Shown one piece after another: positions 1 through 8,347 of a DNA stretch of 64,000 nt (its first letter is position 1; every line of letters begins with the position of its first letter). The notes beneath the pieces are model-generated. The model made no database searches and was not told the DNA's origin. It worked only from the letters and a program-made list of their open reading frames with translations. The DNA is from Anaerolineales bacterium (lineage in GTDB: Bacteria > Chloroflexota > Anaerolineae > Anaerolineales > UBA11858): positions 1 to 64,000 of the forward strand of contig JANQED010000132.1 in assembly GCA_028278545.1 (NCBI GenBank), in the 5' to 3' direction. The translations under genes and the position numbers were made by a program.

Positions 1-19
1 AATAACTAAGTATGGGCCA

Positions 20-52
20 AAAACAAAAATACCCCTACAAATAGGGGTATTT
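20..52 (-). terminator. Rho-independent terminator of the tRNA-Arg transcript
   Basis: A perfect 11-bp hairpin (AAATACCCCTA / TAGGGGTATTT, loop of four) lies just 3' of the tRNA. On the minus strand it is followed by a T-rich tract (TTTTTGTTTTTGG). Position and shape fit an intrinsic terminator for the tRNA and perhaps for the gene upstream of it. Confidence 0.85.
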
Positions 53-57
53 CTCTG

Positions 58-130
58 CGCCCCCGGTGCGATTCGAACGCACAACCGTCGGCTTAGAAGG
101 CCGGTGCTCTATCCATTGAGCTACGGGGGC
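58..130 (-). tRNA. tRNA-Arg (anticodon TCT)
   Basis: The minus strand folds into a full cloverleaf: acceptor GCCCCCG/CGGGGGC, D arm GCTC/GAGC, anticodon loop CTTCTAA giving anticodon TCT (reads AGA), and T arm GTGCG-TTCGAAT-CGCAC. The discriminator base is G and CCA is not encoded. It lies 8 bp downstream of the stop codon of the preceding minus-strand gene and just ahead of an intrinsic terminator, so the two may be co-transcribed. Confidence 0.95.
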
Positions 131-138
131 AATTTAGG

Positions 139-576
139 CTAACACTCAGGACACGGGCGAATACCCTTATAGACTCGCACGCCCGATACAGTCCGCAAGA
201 TCGTCGTCGCTGGTCTGTTGAGGCGTTCACCCAACTCCCTCGGCGTCATATGCAAATTGCCATTTGCCAGAAACGTCCGAAAAATCGCTTCGACGATGGA
301 GGTACGTCCTGTGATGAAATCTTCCGTTTGGGCGCAATGACGGATCAGGATATTTTGCAAGCCATCTACTTGTTGAACTTCAGCCGTCTCAGGATCGATC
401 CAATCGACTTTATCATCACCCAGCACATCGGCGAATTTCTCCTGGTGTTCAGGGCAGAGAGAACTGCGTAAGTGTACACGCCACTCATGGTCATTTTGAC
501 GCCACCATTCAAAATCAATATGAAAGGGAGTATCTAATGTCGGCGTGACGAGGCTATATCGTTTGGTTTCAGTCAC
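139..576 (-). CDS. Conserved hypothetical protein with C-terminal winged-helix-like segment
   Basis: I do not recognise a named family. The ORF track starts at 633, but a GTG at 576 has a good SD (AGGAG, 7 nt spacing), so I start there (145 aa). The C-terminal third (IVEAIFRTFLANGNLHMTP, then RELGERLNRPATTILRTVSG) reads like a winged helix-turn-helix. Cysteines occur in CPEH mid-protein and in the final PCPEC, which could bind a metal. The N-terminal half is rich in aromatic and charged residues. A role in DNA binding or regulation is only inference. It sits directly upstream of the tRNA-Arg on the same strand. Confidence 0.6.
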   Translation of the reverse strand: MTETKRYSLVTPTLDTPFHIDFEWWRQNDHEWRVHLRSSLCPEHQEKFADVLGDDKVDWIDPETAEVQQVDGLQNILIRHCAQTEDFITGRTSIVEAIFRTFLANGNLHMTPRELGERLNRPATTILRTVSGVRVYKGIRPCPEC

Positions 577-700
577 TTTAGAACTCCTGGGTTCGATAAG
601 TCGACTTGAGTTTTCGGGTAAATGCCCGGCCACGAATTTGAAGGCCCGAAAAGGGATCCAATATCATTGTCGGGCTGAATAGAAACAATGATGGGTTTAT

Positions 701-2281
701 TTACGAGCCCGCCGAATCGTCAAAACGGAAATGTAGATCACCAACATGAACAAACCAGGGACGCGATGCCAAGAGAGCCATGATCGGCCCAGGGGGGACG
801 CGTCTCACCAAGTTCACAGCAGCATATAGTTCCGTCACATGAACATGGTTTTGCGGATTCAATTTGGTAAGCTCACGAGCTACATCAGCCACAACACGCT
901 CGAAGGGAGGCGGTTGTTTCCGCCGTTGGGCCCAGACATCATCCATCGCGCTGACATCAGGTACCATGATACCCATACGTTCATCATAGACAGCCGAGAC
1001 CACCTGTTTCAAAGTCGCGAAGACAACACCACCATCAGCGCCAACCAAGACCGTGCGAACCCAATCCCGGCGTGATCGTTGGGCTTCAACTTTGACCACC
1101 ACTTCGCCTGGTCGCTTCCCCGGTTGAACCCAAACAGTGCTCCCTGGCATTAGTTGGTATTTTCGATAATATTCCTCTAAACCATATATATAGCCGCCTC
1201 TACGCACGACCCAACCTGGGAACTTTTCTCCACTCTCGCCATCGACGAGCGCGAAGAGGATGCGGGGGGCCTCATATGCGGTAGGGAAGAACGGCCGTAC
1301 ACGGTGCGTAAGTGGCAGGGTTCCAAGACGCCAGTGGGGATAAAGCAGTTGGATCGCCACAGCTTCATCACCTGGGGCCGGTTCACCCACAGGGGACAGC
1401 TCATCATCTAGCCGAAGTTCTAAATCCAACATCTCAGGTGTCAGGACGTCACGATCATGTTCCTGCTCCCCATAGCGTAGCTGCACTGGGGTCTCACGCA
1501 CACCTTCGGGCTCTAATCGCCGCAGATACCACACTACTTTACCAGCAGAACCAACTTCGTCAAAACGGGGATCATCTTGAAGGGCCAAATCGAACGAAAA
1601 CTCGACCAATTTGGGGTTCTCATTGGAAGTCAATTCGACCTGTTTCAAGAGTTCAACGGTTGGCAGCGGCCCGCCGCCTGACATATCCAACAGGGCTTCA
1701 GCCAAATTCAAATGCCCGGTGTTGACATCCACCAAAAGGGCCCTAGGAAACCACCGTCCAGCGATATAGACAAAATCATCGTTCTCCTGCAGATTTCTTT
1801 CCAAGCGTCGCACCAGGACATCTTCATAGGTTTCCATAATCGATTGAAGATTGGGACCGTCATCCTCGGCTTGCTCATAAGGGTTATTCAGGGGATGGTC
1901 TTCTAAGCCGGCAGCAAACTCTCGCTCTTCACCATTTTCGAAGCGTACTTTGACCACAGAAAACTCACCCACCTCTGGGTTGTGCCCCTCCCTCGATCCT
2001 ACAACTTCAGCCTGTCGCCAATCCAAAGCAGGAAAAACGACCGCCTGTTCAAGAGCATACTGCTCTTGGGGTAAATATATGCTGCCCCCGGCTAAACGCT
2101 TCTCCTCGACCTGTTTCTGTTCTCGTTGAATGCGATCTTCTACTAAAGCAACAGTCAATTCCTGCGGTGTTAGCGGAGTTTCAGTTTCGAGTAAATGTGC
2201 ATAAAGGAATTCTATATCGTCATCTAGGAGTTCGAAATCCTCCCAATAGTCTTCCCTTAATGATGTTGATGCGAGAACCAT
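701..2281 (-). CDS. Conserved hypothetical protein, about 526 aa
   Basis: Large acidic soluble protein with no signal peptide or membrane segment and no motif that I recognise. The ORF-track start at 2293 is a TTG. The ATG at 2281 has GAGG six bases upstream and is preferred. The first 130 residues look helical and charged (EDRIQREQKQVEEKRLAGG), the middle carries beta-rich segments, and the end (VTELYAAVNLVRRVPPGPI) resembles a small winged-helix-like end. A promoter with TATAAT lies upstream. The gene is probably lineage-conserved in Chloroflexota, but its function is unknown. Confidence 0.65.
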   Translation of the reverse strand: MVLASTSLREDYWEDFELLDDDIEFLYAHLLETETPLTPQELTVALVEDRIQREQKQVEEKRLAGGSIYLPQEQYALEQAVVFPALDWRQAEVVGSREGHNPEVGEFSVVKVRFENGEEREFAAGLEDHPLNNPYEQAEDDGPNLQSIMETYEDVLVRRLERNLQENDDFVYIAGRWFPRALLVDVNTGHLNLAEALLDMSGGGPLPTVELLKQVELTSNENPKLVEFSFDLALQDDPRFDEVGSAGKVVWYLRRLEPEGVRETPVQLRYGEQEHDRDVLTPEMLDLELRLDDELSPVGEPAPGDEAVAIQLLYPHWRLGTLPLTHRVRPFFPTAYEAPRILFALVDGESGEKFPGWVVRRGGYIYGLEEYYRKYQLMPGSTVWVQPGKRPGEVVVKVEAQRSRRDWVRTVLVGADGGVVFATLKQVVSAVYDERMGIMVPDVSAMDDVWAQRRKQPPPFERVVADVARELTKLNPQNHVHVTELYAAVNLVRRVPPGPIMALLASRPWFVHVGDLHFRFDDSAGS

Positions 2282-2349
2282 ACAAAGCCTCAACTTACAT
2301 GAAGAAATCGCTTCGTCAAGAGCGAAAATTGCATTTTTAAGCGGCTACT

Positions 2350-2377
2350 ATTATACTCTACCCTGAACGTGAAACAA
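2350..2377 (-). promoter_or_regulatory. Putative sigma-70-type promoter for the 526-aa gene
   Basis: On the minus strand TTGTTT is followed after 16 nt by a perfect TATAAT. It lies about 70 nt upstream of the chosen ATG at 2281. This is a consensus match only. Confidence 0.5.
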
Positions 2378-2500
2378 GTATCACGCCCTCTCAGCACACA
2401 AATTTACGAAATTGCTCCTATTAATGACATGACCATTTGCAGTACAATCCCTTATCAGCACGCCCTTCGAGAAATTAGAACTTTGTTTGGAGATTGAATA

Positions 2501-2743
2501 ATGAGTAAGCAAAAATGGGTTGTCGCCGCTAAAGTGGCGGGCGAATTGCAAGGCGAGTTAATGCGCGGTCTATTGGAAGCCCAAGGAGTCCGTGTTTATC
2601 TGGCCGTGGAAGGGGCTGCTCGTGCCATTGGGATCACCGCCGGACCATTGGGTGAAGTTGATATTATGGTGCCCGAGGAGGACCTGGAAGAAGCCTTGGA
2701 CATCATCAACAGCTACCGCGCTGGCGAATTCGAAGAACCCTAG
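2501..2743 (+). CDS. DUF2007-type small protein
   Basis: 80 aa, start ATG with GGAG upstream. The pattern of a short beta strand (WVVAAKVAG), a helix (LQGELMRGLLEAQGVRVYL), a hydrophobic loop and a C-terminal VDIMVPEEDLEEALDII matches DUF2007 (putative signal-transducing protein, PF09413). That is a ferredoxin-like ACT-type fold, often fused to or near regulatory proteins. The biochemical function is unknown. It stands alone on the plus strand, convergent with the LysM/M23 gene. Confidence 0.7.
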   Translation: MSKQKWVVAAKVAGELQGELMRGLLEAQGVRVYLAVEGAARAIGITAGPLGEVDIMVPEEDLEEALDIINSYRAGEFEEP

Positions 2744-2767
2744 ATTGATATCATCGTTTTGTTTGAA

Positions 2768-4171
2768 CTATGGATAAGCCTGGGAAAGCCAATACATAGG
2801 ATCAACCTGAACGCCCCCGACGATCACTTCCCAATGCAAATGCGGTCCTGTGACGCGCCCGGTCTCACCGACCAACCCGATCACCTGGCCTGTCTCGACC
2901 CAATCTCCCTCGGAAACATGCCCCTCTGTCTGATGGGCATAGGCCGTGTACACCCCCCAGCCGTGATCGATCACTGTGGCGTTACCTCTCACAGTCAGTG
3001 GCCCTGTAAAAACCACCCTTCCCGGAGCCGGAGCAAAGATCTCAACCCCTGGTCTACCGCAAAAGTCTAAGCCGGTGTGGAAAAAGAAATAGCCACTCTG
3101 ATTATATGAACGTCGATTACCAAACTTCGATGGGAAACAATCGCTCAGGTGTTCAGGTACGGGACTCTGGAACACGCCATCCCAGTATTTTTCCATTGTG
3201 ACCGGTTCAACAATTGCAAACCAGAGTTCGTTCTCTGTTTCATTATTTTGAATGTCCGTGGTTTCTGAATCGACCACCAGGGGAGGGTCATAGGGATAGC
3301 CCCCATCCTGAACGTAAACTTGCTGTGAAAAACCTAGCGGGGTGCCGTCAGGCAATACCCCCTCCAAAGTGAGCGGGTAAGCCCCTGATTCCAGCATGGC
3401 ATGGATACCCTGTAAAGCCACATAGCTGCCATCCGCCATTGGGAAGAAATTCAACCCCCGGTCGTAGAACCGTCCCGTCAGAGAAGTTGCTTCCGGCACA
3501 TCCACCCGAAGCACCAAGGTATGCCCCTGGATCAAAGGGGAAGGGTTCACCTCGAAGTCTGCAAACCCTTCAGGCAGTGCTCCCAGATCGAGCCCACCAT
3601 TGCCGGGAAGATAGATATTTTCACCGGGGAGGAGGTCCCACGCCCCCCGCAGTTGATTATCTTTCACGATGGCCCATGGACTGACCCCCTGGGTGATGGC
3701 TGCTTCCATCAGGGACTGGCCCGCCTTCAATGTGGCACGCCTCACCGAGGGAGTCGGCTCATCCCCCTCCCCTTGGATGACGATCAACTGGGAACCGGCA
3801 TAGGCCTCATCAGGGCTTGTAAACTGATTCAAGCGCAGCAACGCCTCCTTGGGCAAATTATAGAGGTAGCTCAGGCTCTCGATGTTCTCACCGAAAGGGA
3901 CCGTTTCAAAGATCAGGGCACCGCTCAAACCTTCGAAGCCCGGGATCACCAAACGCGCACCGATCGCCAGTTGCCCGGGGTCAGTGATCCCATTTTCAGC
4001 CACCAAAGCGTCCATAGAGATGCCAAAACGCGCCGCGATGTCCCAAAGCGTATCCCCGGCCTGAACGATATAGACTGGGCCAGCGGGTAGCTCTTCCTGC
4101 GCTTCCACAGAGCTAAGCGGAAAGGCAACCAGCAAGACCAGAAGGAAGCTAACCAGCTTTTGTCTCTTCAA
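2768..4171 (-). CDS. Secreted LysM and M23 peptidase (murein hydrolase-like)
   Basis: 467 aa with an N-terminal signal peptide (LVSFLLVLLVAFPLSSVEAQ). LysM repeat 1 is at about 32-76 (YIVQAGDTLWDIAARFGIS). Two weaker LysM-like repeats follow to about residue 190, then a spacer domain, then a C-terminal M23 (LytM) domain at about 365-460. The zinc and catalytic signature is present: HTGLDF, AYAHQ and GPHLHWEV. This predicts a cell-wall endopeptidase, or a scaffold acting outside the membrane. The start is a TTG that overlaps the end of the DUF192 gene by 23 nt with GGAG upstream, so the pair is translationally coupled. Confidence 0.85.
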   Translation of the reverse strand: MKRQKLVSFLLVLLVAFPLSSVEAQEELPAGPVYIVQAGDTLWDIAARFGISMDALVAENGITDPGQLAIGARLVIPGFEGLSGALIFETVPFGENIESLSYLYNLPKEALLRLNQFTSPDEAYAGSQLIVIQGEGDEPTPSVRRATLKAGQSLMEAAITQGVSPWAIVKDNQLRGAWDLLPGENIYLPGNGGLDLGALPEGFADFEVNPSPLIQGHTLVLRVDVPEATSLTGRFYDRGLNFFPMADGSYVALQGIHAMLESGAYPLTLEGVLPDGTPLGFSQQVYVQDGGYPYDPPLVVDSETTDIQNNETENELWFAIVEPVTMEKYWDGVFQSPVPEHLSDCFPSKFGNRRSYNQSGYFFFHTGLDFCGRPGVEIFAPAPGRVVFTGPLTVRGNATVIDHGWGVYTAYAHQTEGHVSEGDWVETGQVIGLVGETGRVTGPHLHWEVIVGGVQVDPMYWLSQAYP

Positions 4172-4526
4172 ACCTGATTTGATCTCCTATAGCGAAATTT
4201 CCCAACCAAGCGGGAGACAATTCCAACACAAAACTAGCCGGAGCTTGGGGCATATAGAAAAGTCGCCATCTACGAGCCAGGCGAATATCCACAACCCTTT
4301 TTTGTCCATCCAACCAGATCACCGCAATATCCATCCCCATGAAGAGCATATGAATGGCGGCATCCAAACGGCTTTCTCGGCTCTGAACGAGCAGCAAACC
4401 TTCGTCAGCAGAAAGAGAACGGCGAAAGGTAAGCCCCCGCAACCGGCAAAGGAATGTATCACAATACCTAACTTGCAGAGCAGGAAACGCAGCTTGGTTC
4501 AAGTTGCGAATATTTACTTTTCGCAT
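4149..4526 (-). CDS. DUF192 family protein
   Basis: 125 aa. The run CRLRGLTFRRSL, then DEGLLLVQSRESR, AIHMLFMGMDIAVIWLD and APASFVLELSPAWL follows the DUF192 (PF02643) pattern, in which a conserved GLMFR-like loop precedes the His-Met-xx-M segment. No signal peptide is visible here, unlike many family members, so this is a cytoplasmic or leader-less version. Function is unknown. It is the first gene of a two-gene unit with the LysM/M23 peptidase. Confidence 0.75.
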   Translation of the reverse strand: MRKVNIRNLNQAAFPALQVRYCDTFLCRLRGLTFRRSLSADEGLLLVQSRESRLDAAIHMLFMGMDIAVIWLDGQKRVVDIRLARRWRLFYMPQAPASFVLELSPAWLGNFAIGDQIRFEETKAG

Positions 4527-4543
4527 AAAGCACTCGTATCATA

Positions 4544-4603
4544 AAGAGAGGACGACATGTGCGCTAAACCTTTGAAATAGATAGCGCCTAAGCCGTCCCT
4601 CTT
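4544..4603 (-). terminator. Possible terminator after the receiver-domain gene
   Basis: Outer arms AAGAGAGGACG / CGTCCCTCTT (10 bp with one bulge) enclose an inner GCGCTA/TAGCGC stem. This lies between the receiver gene and the DUF192 gene. The T tract on the minus strand is weak (CTCTCTTTATG), so termination is likely but not certain. Confidence 0.4.
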
Positions 4604-4635
4604 GGTTGCTCTTTTTGGAGGATTCGAAATTGAAA

Positions 4636-5025
4636 TCAGGCTTGTTGTTTTTCGAGAAACTTCTCCACACTCTCGACTAGATCTTCTGGCTTGAATGGCT
4701 TGGTGATGTAATCCTCCACTTTGGCGATATGCAAGCCGAGCACACGGTCAATGTTCTGCGCTTTTGCTGTGATCACGATAACCGGGATATCTTTGGTCGT
4801 TTCTTCATCGCGCATCATTTGATAAACTTCCCAGCCATCCACATCAGGCATCATCAAATCAAGCAAGACCAAGTCTGGGAGCTGGGACTTGATCAATTCC
4901 CACCCCTCCTGACCGCCAGAAGCGCCGCTAACCTGATATCCCTTGCGCTCGAGGATCAACTTCACCAAATCGATCATCTCTTCGTCGTCTTCAACGTAGA
5001 CAATATGACGACCTGGCTCAGCCAT
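4636..5025 (-). CDS. Single-domain response regulator (CheY-like receiver)
   Basis: 129 aa made only of a REC domain. The acidic pocket EDD is at 12-14, the phospho-acceptor Asp is D56 in LVLLDLMMPD, the switch Thr is in VIVITA and the conserved Lys is in YITKPF. There is no output domain, so it should act by protein contact or in a phosphorelay. No histidine kinase is adjacent. The start ATG has a strong AGGAGG. It is divergent from efp across about 150 bp. Confidence 0.92.
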   Translation of the reverse strand: MAEPGRHIVYVEDDEEMIDLVKLILERKGYQVSGASGGQEGWELIKSQLPDLVLLDLMMPDVDGWEVYQMMRDEETTKDIPVIVITAKAQNIDRVLGLHIAKVEDYITKPFKPEDLVESVEKFLEKQQA

Positions 5026-5080
5026 TTTTTCCTCCTGTCAGACTCTTCATGGGGGAAAGTTTACCACAAGCCTCACCCTC

Positions 5081-5109
5081 TTGCCACGCTATATGGGCTG
5101 GACTATAAT
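5081..5109 (+). promoter_or_regulatory. Promoter of efp
   Basis: TTGCCA, a 17-nt spacer, then TATAAT, about 67 nt before the efp ATG. This is a near-consensus sigma-70-type promoter. Confidence 0.65.
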
Positions 5110-5175
5110 CCAACGTCGGGTGTGGGGCGAAAGCTCACACGGCTACAAGATACCAATAACTGACGAGGCTGAGAA

Positions 5176-5733
5176 ATGATCGACGTAAATGAACTTCGCA
5201 AAGGTGTGACCTTCGAGCTTGATGATAAATTGTATAAAGTTTTAGAGTATACCCACCACAAACCCGGGCGCGGTAAGGCAACGATCCGCATCAAAGCGCG
5301 TGATCTACGCAACGGAAAAATCATTGATCTGAGCTTCATCTCTGGAGATCGAGTTCAGGATGTCCGCCTGGATCATCACGATGTGGAATACCTGTACAGC
5401 GATGACGAATTCTATTACTTCATGGATTTGGAAACTTACGAGCAGCCAGCCATTCTAAAAGAGGTACTCGAAGAAGTCGCCCCCTACTTGCTAGAAAATA
5501 TGCAGGTAAAACTGACCTTCTACGAGAGCGAACCCATCGATATCGACCTGCCCACGACAGTTGATCTGGAGGTCACCAAAGCCGATCCGGCCGTGCGCGG
5601 CGATACCGCCACAGGCCTGACCAAGAAAGTCACCGTGCAAACCGGCATCCAGGTGGAAGTGCCCGCTTTCATCGAAGTTGGCAATGTAATCCGCGTGGAT
5701 ACTCGCAACGGAACATACGTAACCCGGGTATAA
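5176..5733 (+). CDS. efp: Translation elongation factor P
   Basis: 185 aa, the usual length, with KOW-like N domain and two OB domains. EF-P binds the ribosome near the P/E site and relieves stalling at polyproline stretches. The loop that reaches the peptidyl transferase centre reads HHKPGRGKA, so the tip residue (E. coli K34 position) is Arg at 32, not Lys. The C-terminal signature is GLTKKVTVQTG..VEVPAFIEVG. It has its own promoter, an SD-like GAGG upstream, and no co-oriented gene within 200 bp. Confidence 0.96.
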   Translation: MIDVNELRKGVTFELDDKLYKVLEYTHHKPGRGKATIRIKARDLRNGKIIDLSFISGDRVQDVRLDHHDVEYLYSDDEFYYFMDLETYEQPAILKEVLEEVAPYLLENMQVKLTFYESEPIDIDLPTTVDLEVTKADPAVRGDTATGLTKKVTVQTGIQVEVPAFIEVGNVIRVDTRNGTYVTRV

Positions 5734-5920
5734 CCCTTTCGACACCCCCCAGCAGCACAAAACAACCAGACAACCCAAGCACAGGATCGGGCGAAAACGA
5801 TCTTGTCATTCCCCATGTGAAACAACTGCGGGCGAGCCGGTGCAAAGCGCCTCTCGTTCCTGTTTTTTCAAGATTTATTTGTCATGCATCTCCAAAATGC
5901 TCTTCCACGTACCCTGCCCA

Positions 5921-5929
5921 TGCTATAAT
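5921..5929 (+). promoter_or_regulatory. Extended -10 box at a likely leaderless start
   Basis: TGCTATAAT (extended -10) ends 7 nt before the ATG at 5937. The expected transcription start therefore falls on or next to the start codon. No SD is seen. The -35 region is weak, as is usual for TGn extended -10 promoters. Confidence 0.55.
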
Positions 5930-5936
5930 CATGACC

Positions 5937-6290
5937 ATGCGTACACCTGCTGGAAAAGAATGTGAATACTTTTATGGGGACTACTATCGTGGTAGAGAAC
6001 GCGAAGAATGCCGACTGCTCAAGAATTCCAACCCATCTCAGAACTGGCAGCCCAAACTTTGCTTCACCTGTCCAGTACCAGGGATTTTACAGGCCAATGC
6101 TTGTGAAGACATGCGTCTCAACGCCCGAATTCAACGTCTCTTCTTCATCCTTTCTCCAGAAGTGGTCGTCTCTGCCCATTGCTCGAAATCTAATCAAAAC
6201 GTACAAGAACCTCATGTAGGCTGCGGACAATGTCACTCCCTGCCGCCCGTCTTCACCGGAGAAGCCCGTGACCCTGACACTCCTGATTGA
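5937..6290 (+). CDS. Cysteine-rich conserved hypothetical protein
   Basis: 117 aa from the ATG at 5937. The track ORF starts at 5817 and would run through the -10 box, so I reject that start. An alternative ATG lies at 5931. Cysteines are spread as KECEYF, REECRLL, LCFTCPVPG, ANACEDM, SAHCSK and VGCGQCH. These give several CxxC-type pairs that could bind zinc or an iron-sulfur cluster. I do not recognise the family. The end overlaps the GTG start of the HAD gene by 23 nt, so translation is probably coupled. Confidence 0.6.
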   Translation: MRTPAGKECEYFYGDYYRGREREECRLLKNSNPSQNWQPKLCFTCPVPGILQANACEDMRLNARIQRLFFILSPEVVVSAHCSKSNQNVQEPHVGCGQCHSLPPVFTGEARDPDTPD

Positions 6291-7494
6291 CCTCGATGAC
6301 ACCCTGTTGGGCAACAGCATGGATACCTTCATCCCTGCTTATCTCAATGCCCTGGGGGACCAGCTTGCCGATCACACAGCGCCTGAGAAAATGGCCAAAA
6401 CCATGATGGTCGCCACCCAGCGCATGTTCGACAACAACTGTCCCTGCAAAACGCTGGAGGAGGCGTTTGATCCCTACTTCTATTCTCCACTGGGTTTGCA
6501 AAAATCTCAAATCCAGGAAAAACTCACCTCCTTCTACGCTGAGGTCTTTCCCAGCCTGAGAAGCCTCACCCAACCCTTGCCTCAGGCCGTCGAACTCATC
6601 AAAGAAGCCCTTGGGCGCGGATATCGCATTGGAATTGCAACCAACCCTCTCTTCCCCCGCACGGCCATCCTTCAGCGTCTCGCCTGGGCTGGCCTTCCCC
6701 CGGATCAATATCCCTTCGATTTGATCCCCTCATACGAAACGTTTCACTTCGCCAAGCCCAATCCAGCATATTTCGCCGAATTCTTGGGACGAATGGGCTG
6801 GCCCGAGGGACCGGTGCTGATGATCGGCAATGACTCTGACCATGACGTACTTGGTGCCCAGGGCATGGGGCTGCCCGTTTTCTGGATTTCAGGGGGGGAC
6901 GGCAAACTGTCACCCGGAGTCCTGCCCCCAAACAAATCCGGTGCCCTCGAAGAAGTGCTCCCTTGGATCGATAACATATCTCCCGAAGAGCTAGAACCGG
7001 ATTACTCCTCCACCAGCGCCCAGACCGCCACCCTGCGCGGCTGCGCGGCTGCCCTGAGAGGCATGGCTAATGCATTCCCCACCTACCTTTGGAACGAATG
7101 CCCTGAACCGGAGGAATGGTGTCTCACATCTATTTTCTGCCACCTTCGGGATGTAGAACGAGAAGTCAATTTGCCCCGCTTACAGGCCATCACCACAGAG
7201 GAGAATCCCTTTATCATCGGCATCGACACTGACGCCTGGGCTGATGAGCGCGAATACAAGGATCAAAATGGCCCCGCCGCTCTGATAGATTTTATCAGCG
7301 CCCGCTCCAAAACCCTGGAACTACTCGATCACCTCAGCGAAAGCGATTGGCAGCGGCCCGCCCAGCACGCCATTTTTGGCCCCACCGACCTGAAAGAGAT
7401 GGTCGGGATCATGGCCGAGCACGACCGCCTGCACACGCGGCAGGTTTACGAGACCATAGACACAATACAAGACACCGCTAAACGTGAAATCTGA
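6268..7494 (+). CDS. HAD-like hydrolase fused to a DinB-like domain
   Basis: 408 aa, GTG start with GGAG upstream. Residues about 1-235 form a HAD phosphatase: LIDLDDTLL (motif I), IATNPLFP (motif II), KPNPAYF (motif III Lys) and MIGNDSDHDVLGA (motif IV). Residues about 250-405 look like a four-helix DinB/YfiT-type metal-binding domain, with HLRDVEREV and AEHDRLHTRQVYE supplying candidate His ligands. DinB-like proteins are thiol-dependent transferases or hydrolases in characterised cases. Substrates of both halves are unknown. It overlaps neighbours on both sides (23 and 11 nt), so it belongs to a tight operon. Confidence 0.8.
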   Translation: MTLTLLIDLDDTLLGNSMDTFIPAYLNALGDQLADHTAPEKMAKTMMVATQRMFDNNCPCKTLEEAFDPYFYSPLGLQKSQIQEKLTSFYAEVFPSLRSLTQPLPQAVELIKEALGRGYRIGIATNPLFPRTAILQRLAWAGLPPDQYPFDLIPSYETFHFAKPNPAYFAEFLGRMGWPEGPVLMIGNDSDHDVLGAQGMGLPVFWISGGDGKLSPGVLPPNKSGALEEVLPWIDNISPEELEPDYSSTSAQTATLRGCAAALRGMANAFPTYLWNECPEPEEWCLTSIFCHLRDVEREVNLPRLQAITTEENPFIIGIDTDAWADEREYKDQNGPAALIDFISARSKTLELLDHLSESDWQRPAQHAIFGPTDLKEMVGIMAEHDRLHTRQVYETIDTIQDTAKREI

Positions 7495-8347
7495 CCCCCC
7501 ATTCCAAAACAAAATCGCATTAGTCACCGGCTCTGGGCGCGGTATCGGCCGGGCCATCGCCCTGCACTTCGCTCAACATGGCGCTGATGTGGTGATCAAC
7601 TTCTTTCGCAACCGGGAGCCCGCCGAGGAGACCGCAGCCCAGGTTGAAACCTTAGGGCGTCAAGCTCTGGTGGTCAAAGCCAACCTCGGTGATCTCGACG
7701 ATCTCCAGCGCCTCTTCGACGAGGCCGAGATGGCGTTTGGCGGCCTGGATATCTTCGTTCACAATGCCGCCTCGGGGTTCAACCGCCCCGTCATGGAGCA
7801 ACGCCCCAAAGGCTGGGACTGGTCGATGAATATCAACGCCCGACCGCTGCTCTTCGGTGCCCAACGGGCTGCACCGCTGATGGCGGCACGCGGCGGCGGG
7901 CATATCGTAGCCATCACCAGCCCCGGTGCCCGGCGCGTATTACCTGATTATGTCAGCGTGGGGGCCAGCAAGGCCGCCCTCGAGGCGGTAACGCGCTATC
8001 TGGCTATCGAATTAGCCCCCAAAAATATCGTTGTAAACGCCGTTTCCCCGGGAATGGTGCTGACCGAGGCCTTGCAGCACTTCGACGTGATTCGCAAAGA
8101 TCAAGACTTGATCGAACGCGCCACCTCTCTGACCCCTGCGGGACGGCTGGTCACCCCCAAAGATGTGGCCGAGGTAGTAAGTTTTTTATGCTCACCGGCG
8201 GCGGAGATGATCCGCGGCCAGGTGATCGTGGTGGATGGTGGCTATACGCTGCCTGTGCCTGGGGTGGTGGACAGTGAAACAAAAATCAGAACACTGGGTG
8301 AAATGAATCAAGATCGATCATTTATCAGTGAAGAAAACACAAAATAA
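7484..8347 (+). CDS. fabL: Enoyl-ACP reductase III-like SDR (FabL family)
   Basis: 287 aa, GTG start. Rossmann NAD(P) motif GSGRGIGRA sits at the N-terminus. Downstream come HNAASG, RPVME, WDWSMNINA, then YVSVGASK followed by AALEAVTRYLAIELAPK. The Tyr-x6-Lys spacing, rather than YxxxK, is the mark of enoyl-ACP reductases, and the surrounding sequence resembles Bacillus FabL from memory. It would reduce trans-2-enoyl-ACP in fatty acid synthesis, NADPH being usual for FabL. The C-terminus has about 30 extra residues that overlap the DUF309 gene by 20 nt. Other SDR activities remain possible. Confidence 0.8.
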   Translation: MKSDPPFQNKIALVTGSGRGIGRAIALHFAQHGADVVINFFRNREPAEETAAQVETLGRQALVVKANLGDLDDLQRLFDEAEMAFGGLDIFVHNAASGFNRPVMEQRPKGWDWSMNINARPLLFGAQRAAPLMAARGGGHIVAITSPGARRVLPDYVSVGASKAALEAVTRYLAIELAPKNIVVNAVSPGMVLTEALQHFDVIRKDQDLIERATSLTPAGRLVTPKDVAEVVSFLCSPAAEMIRGQVIVVDGGYTLPVPGVVDSETKIRTLGEMNQDRSFISEENTK

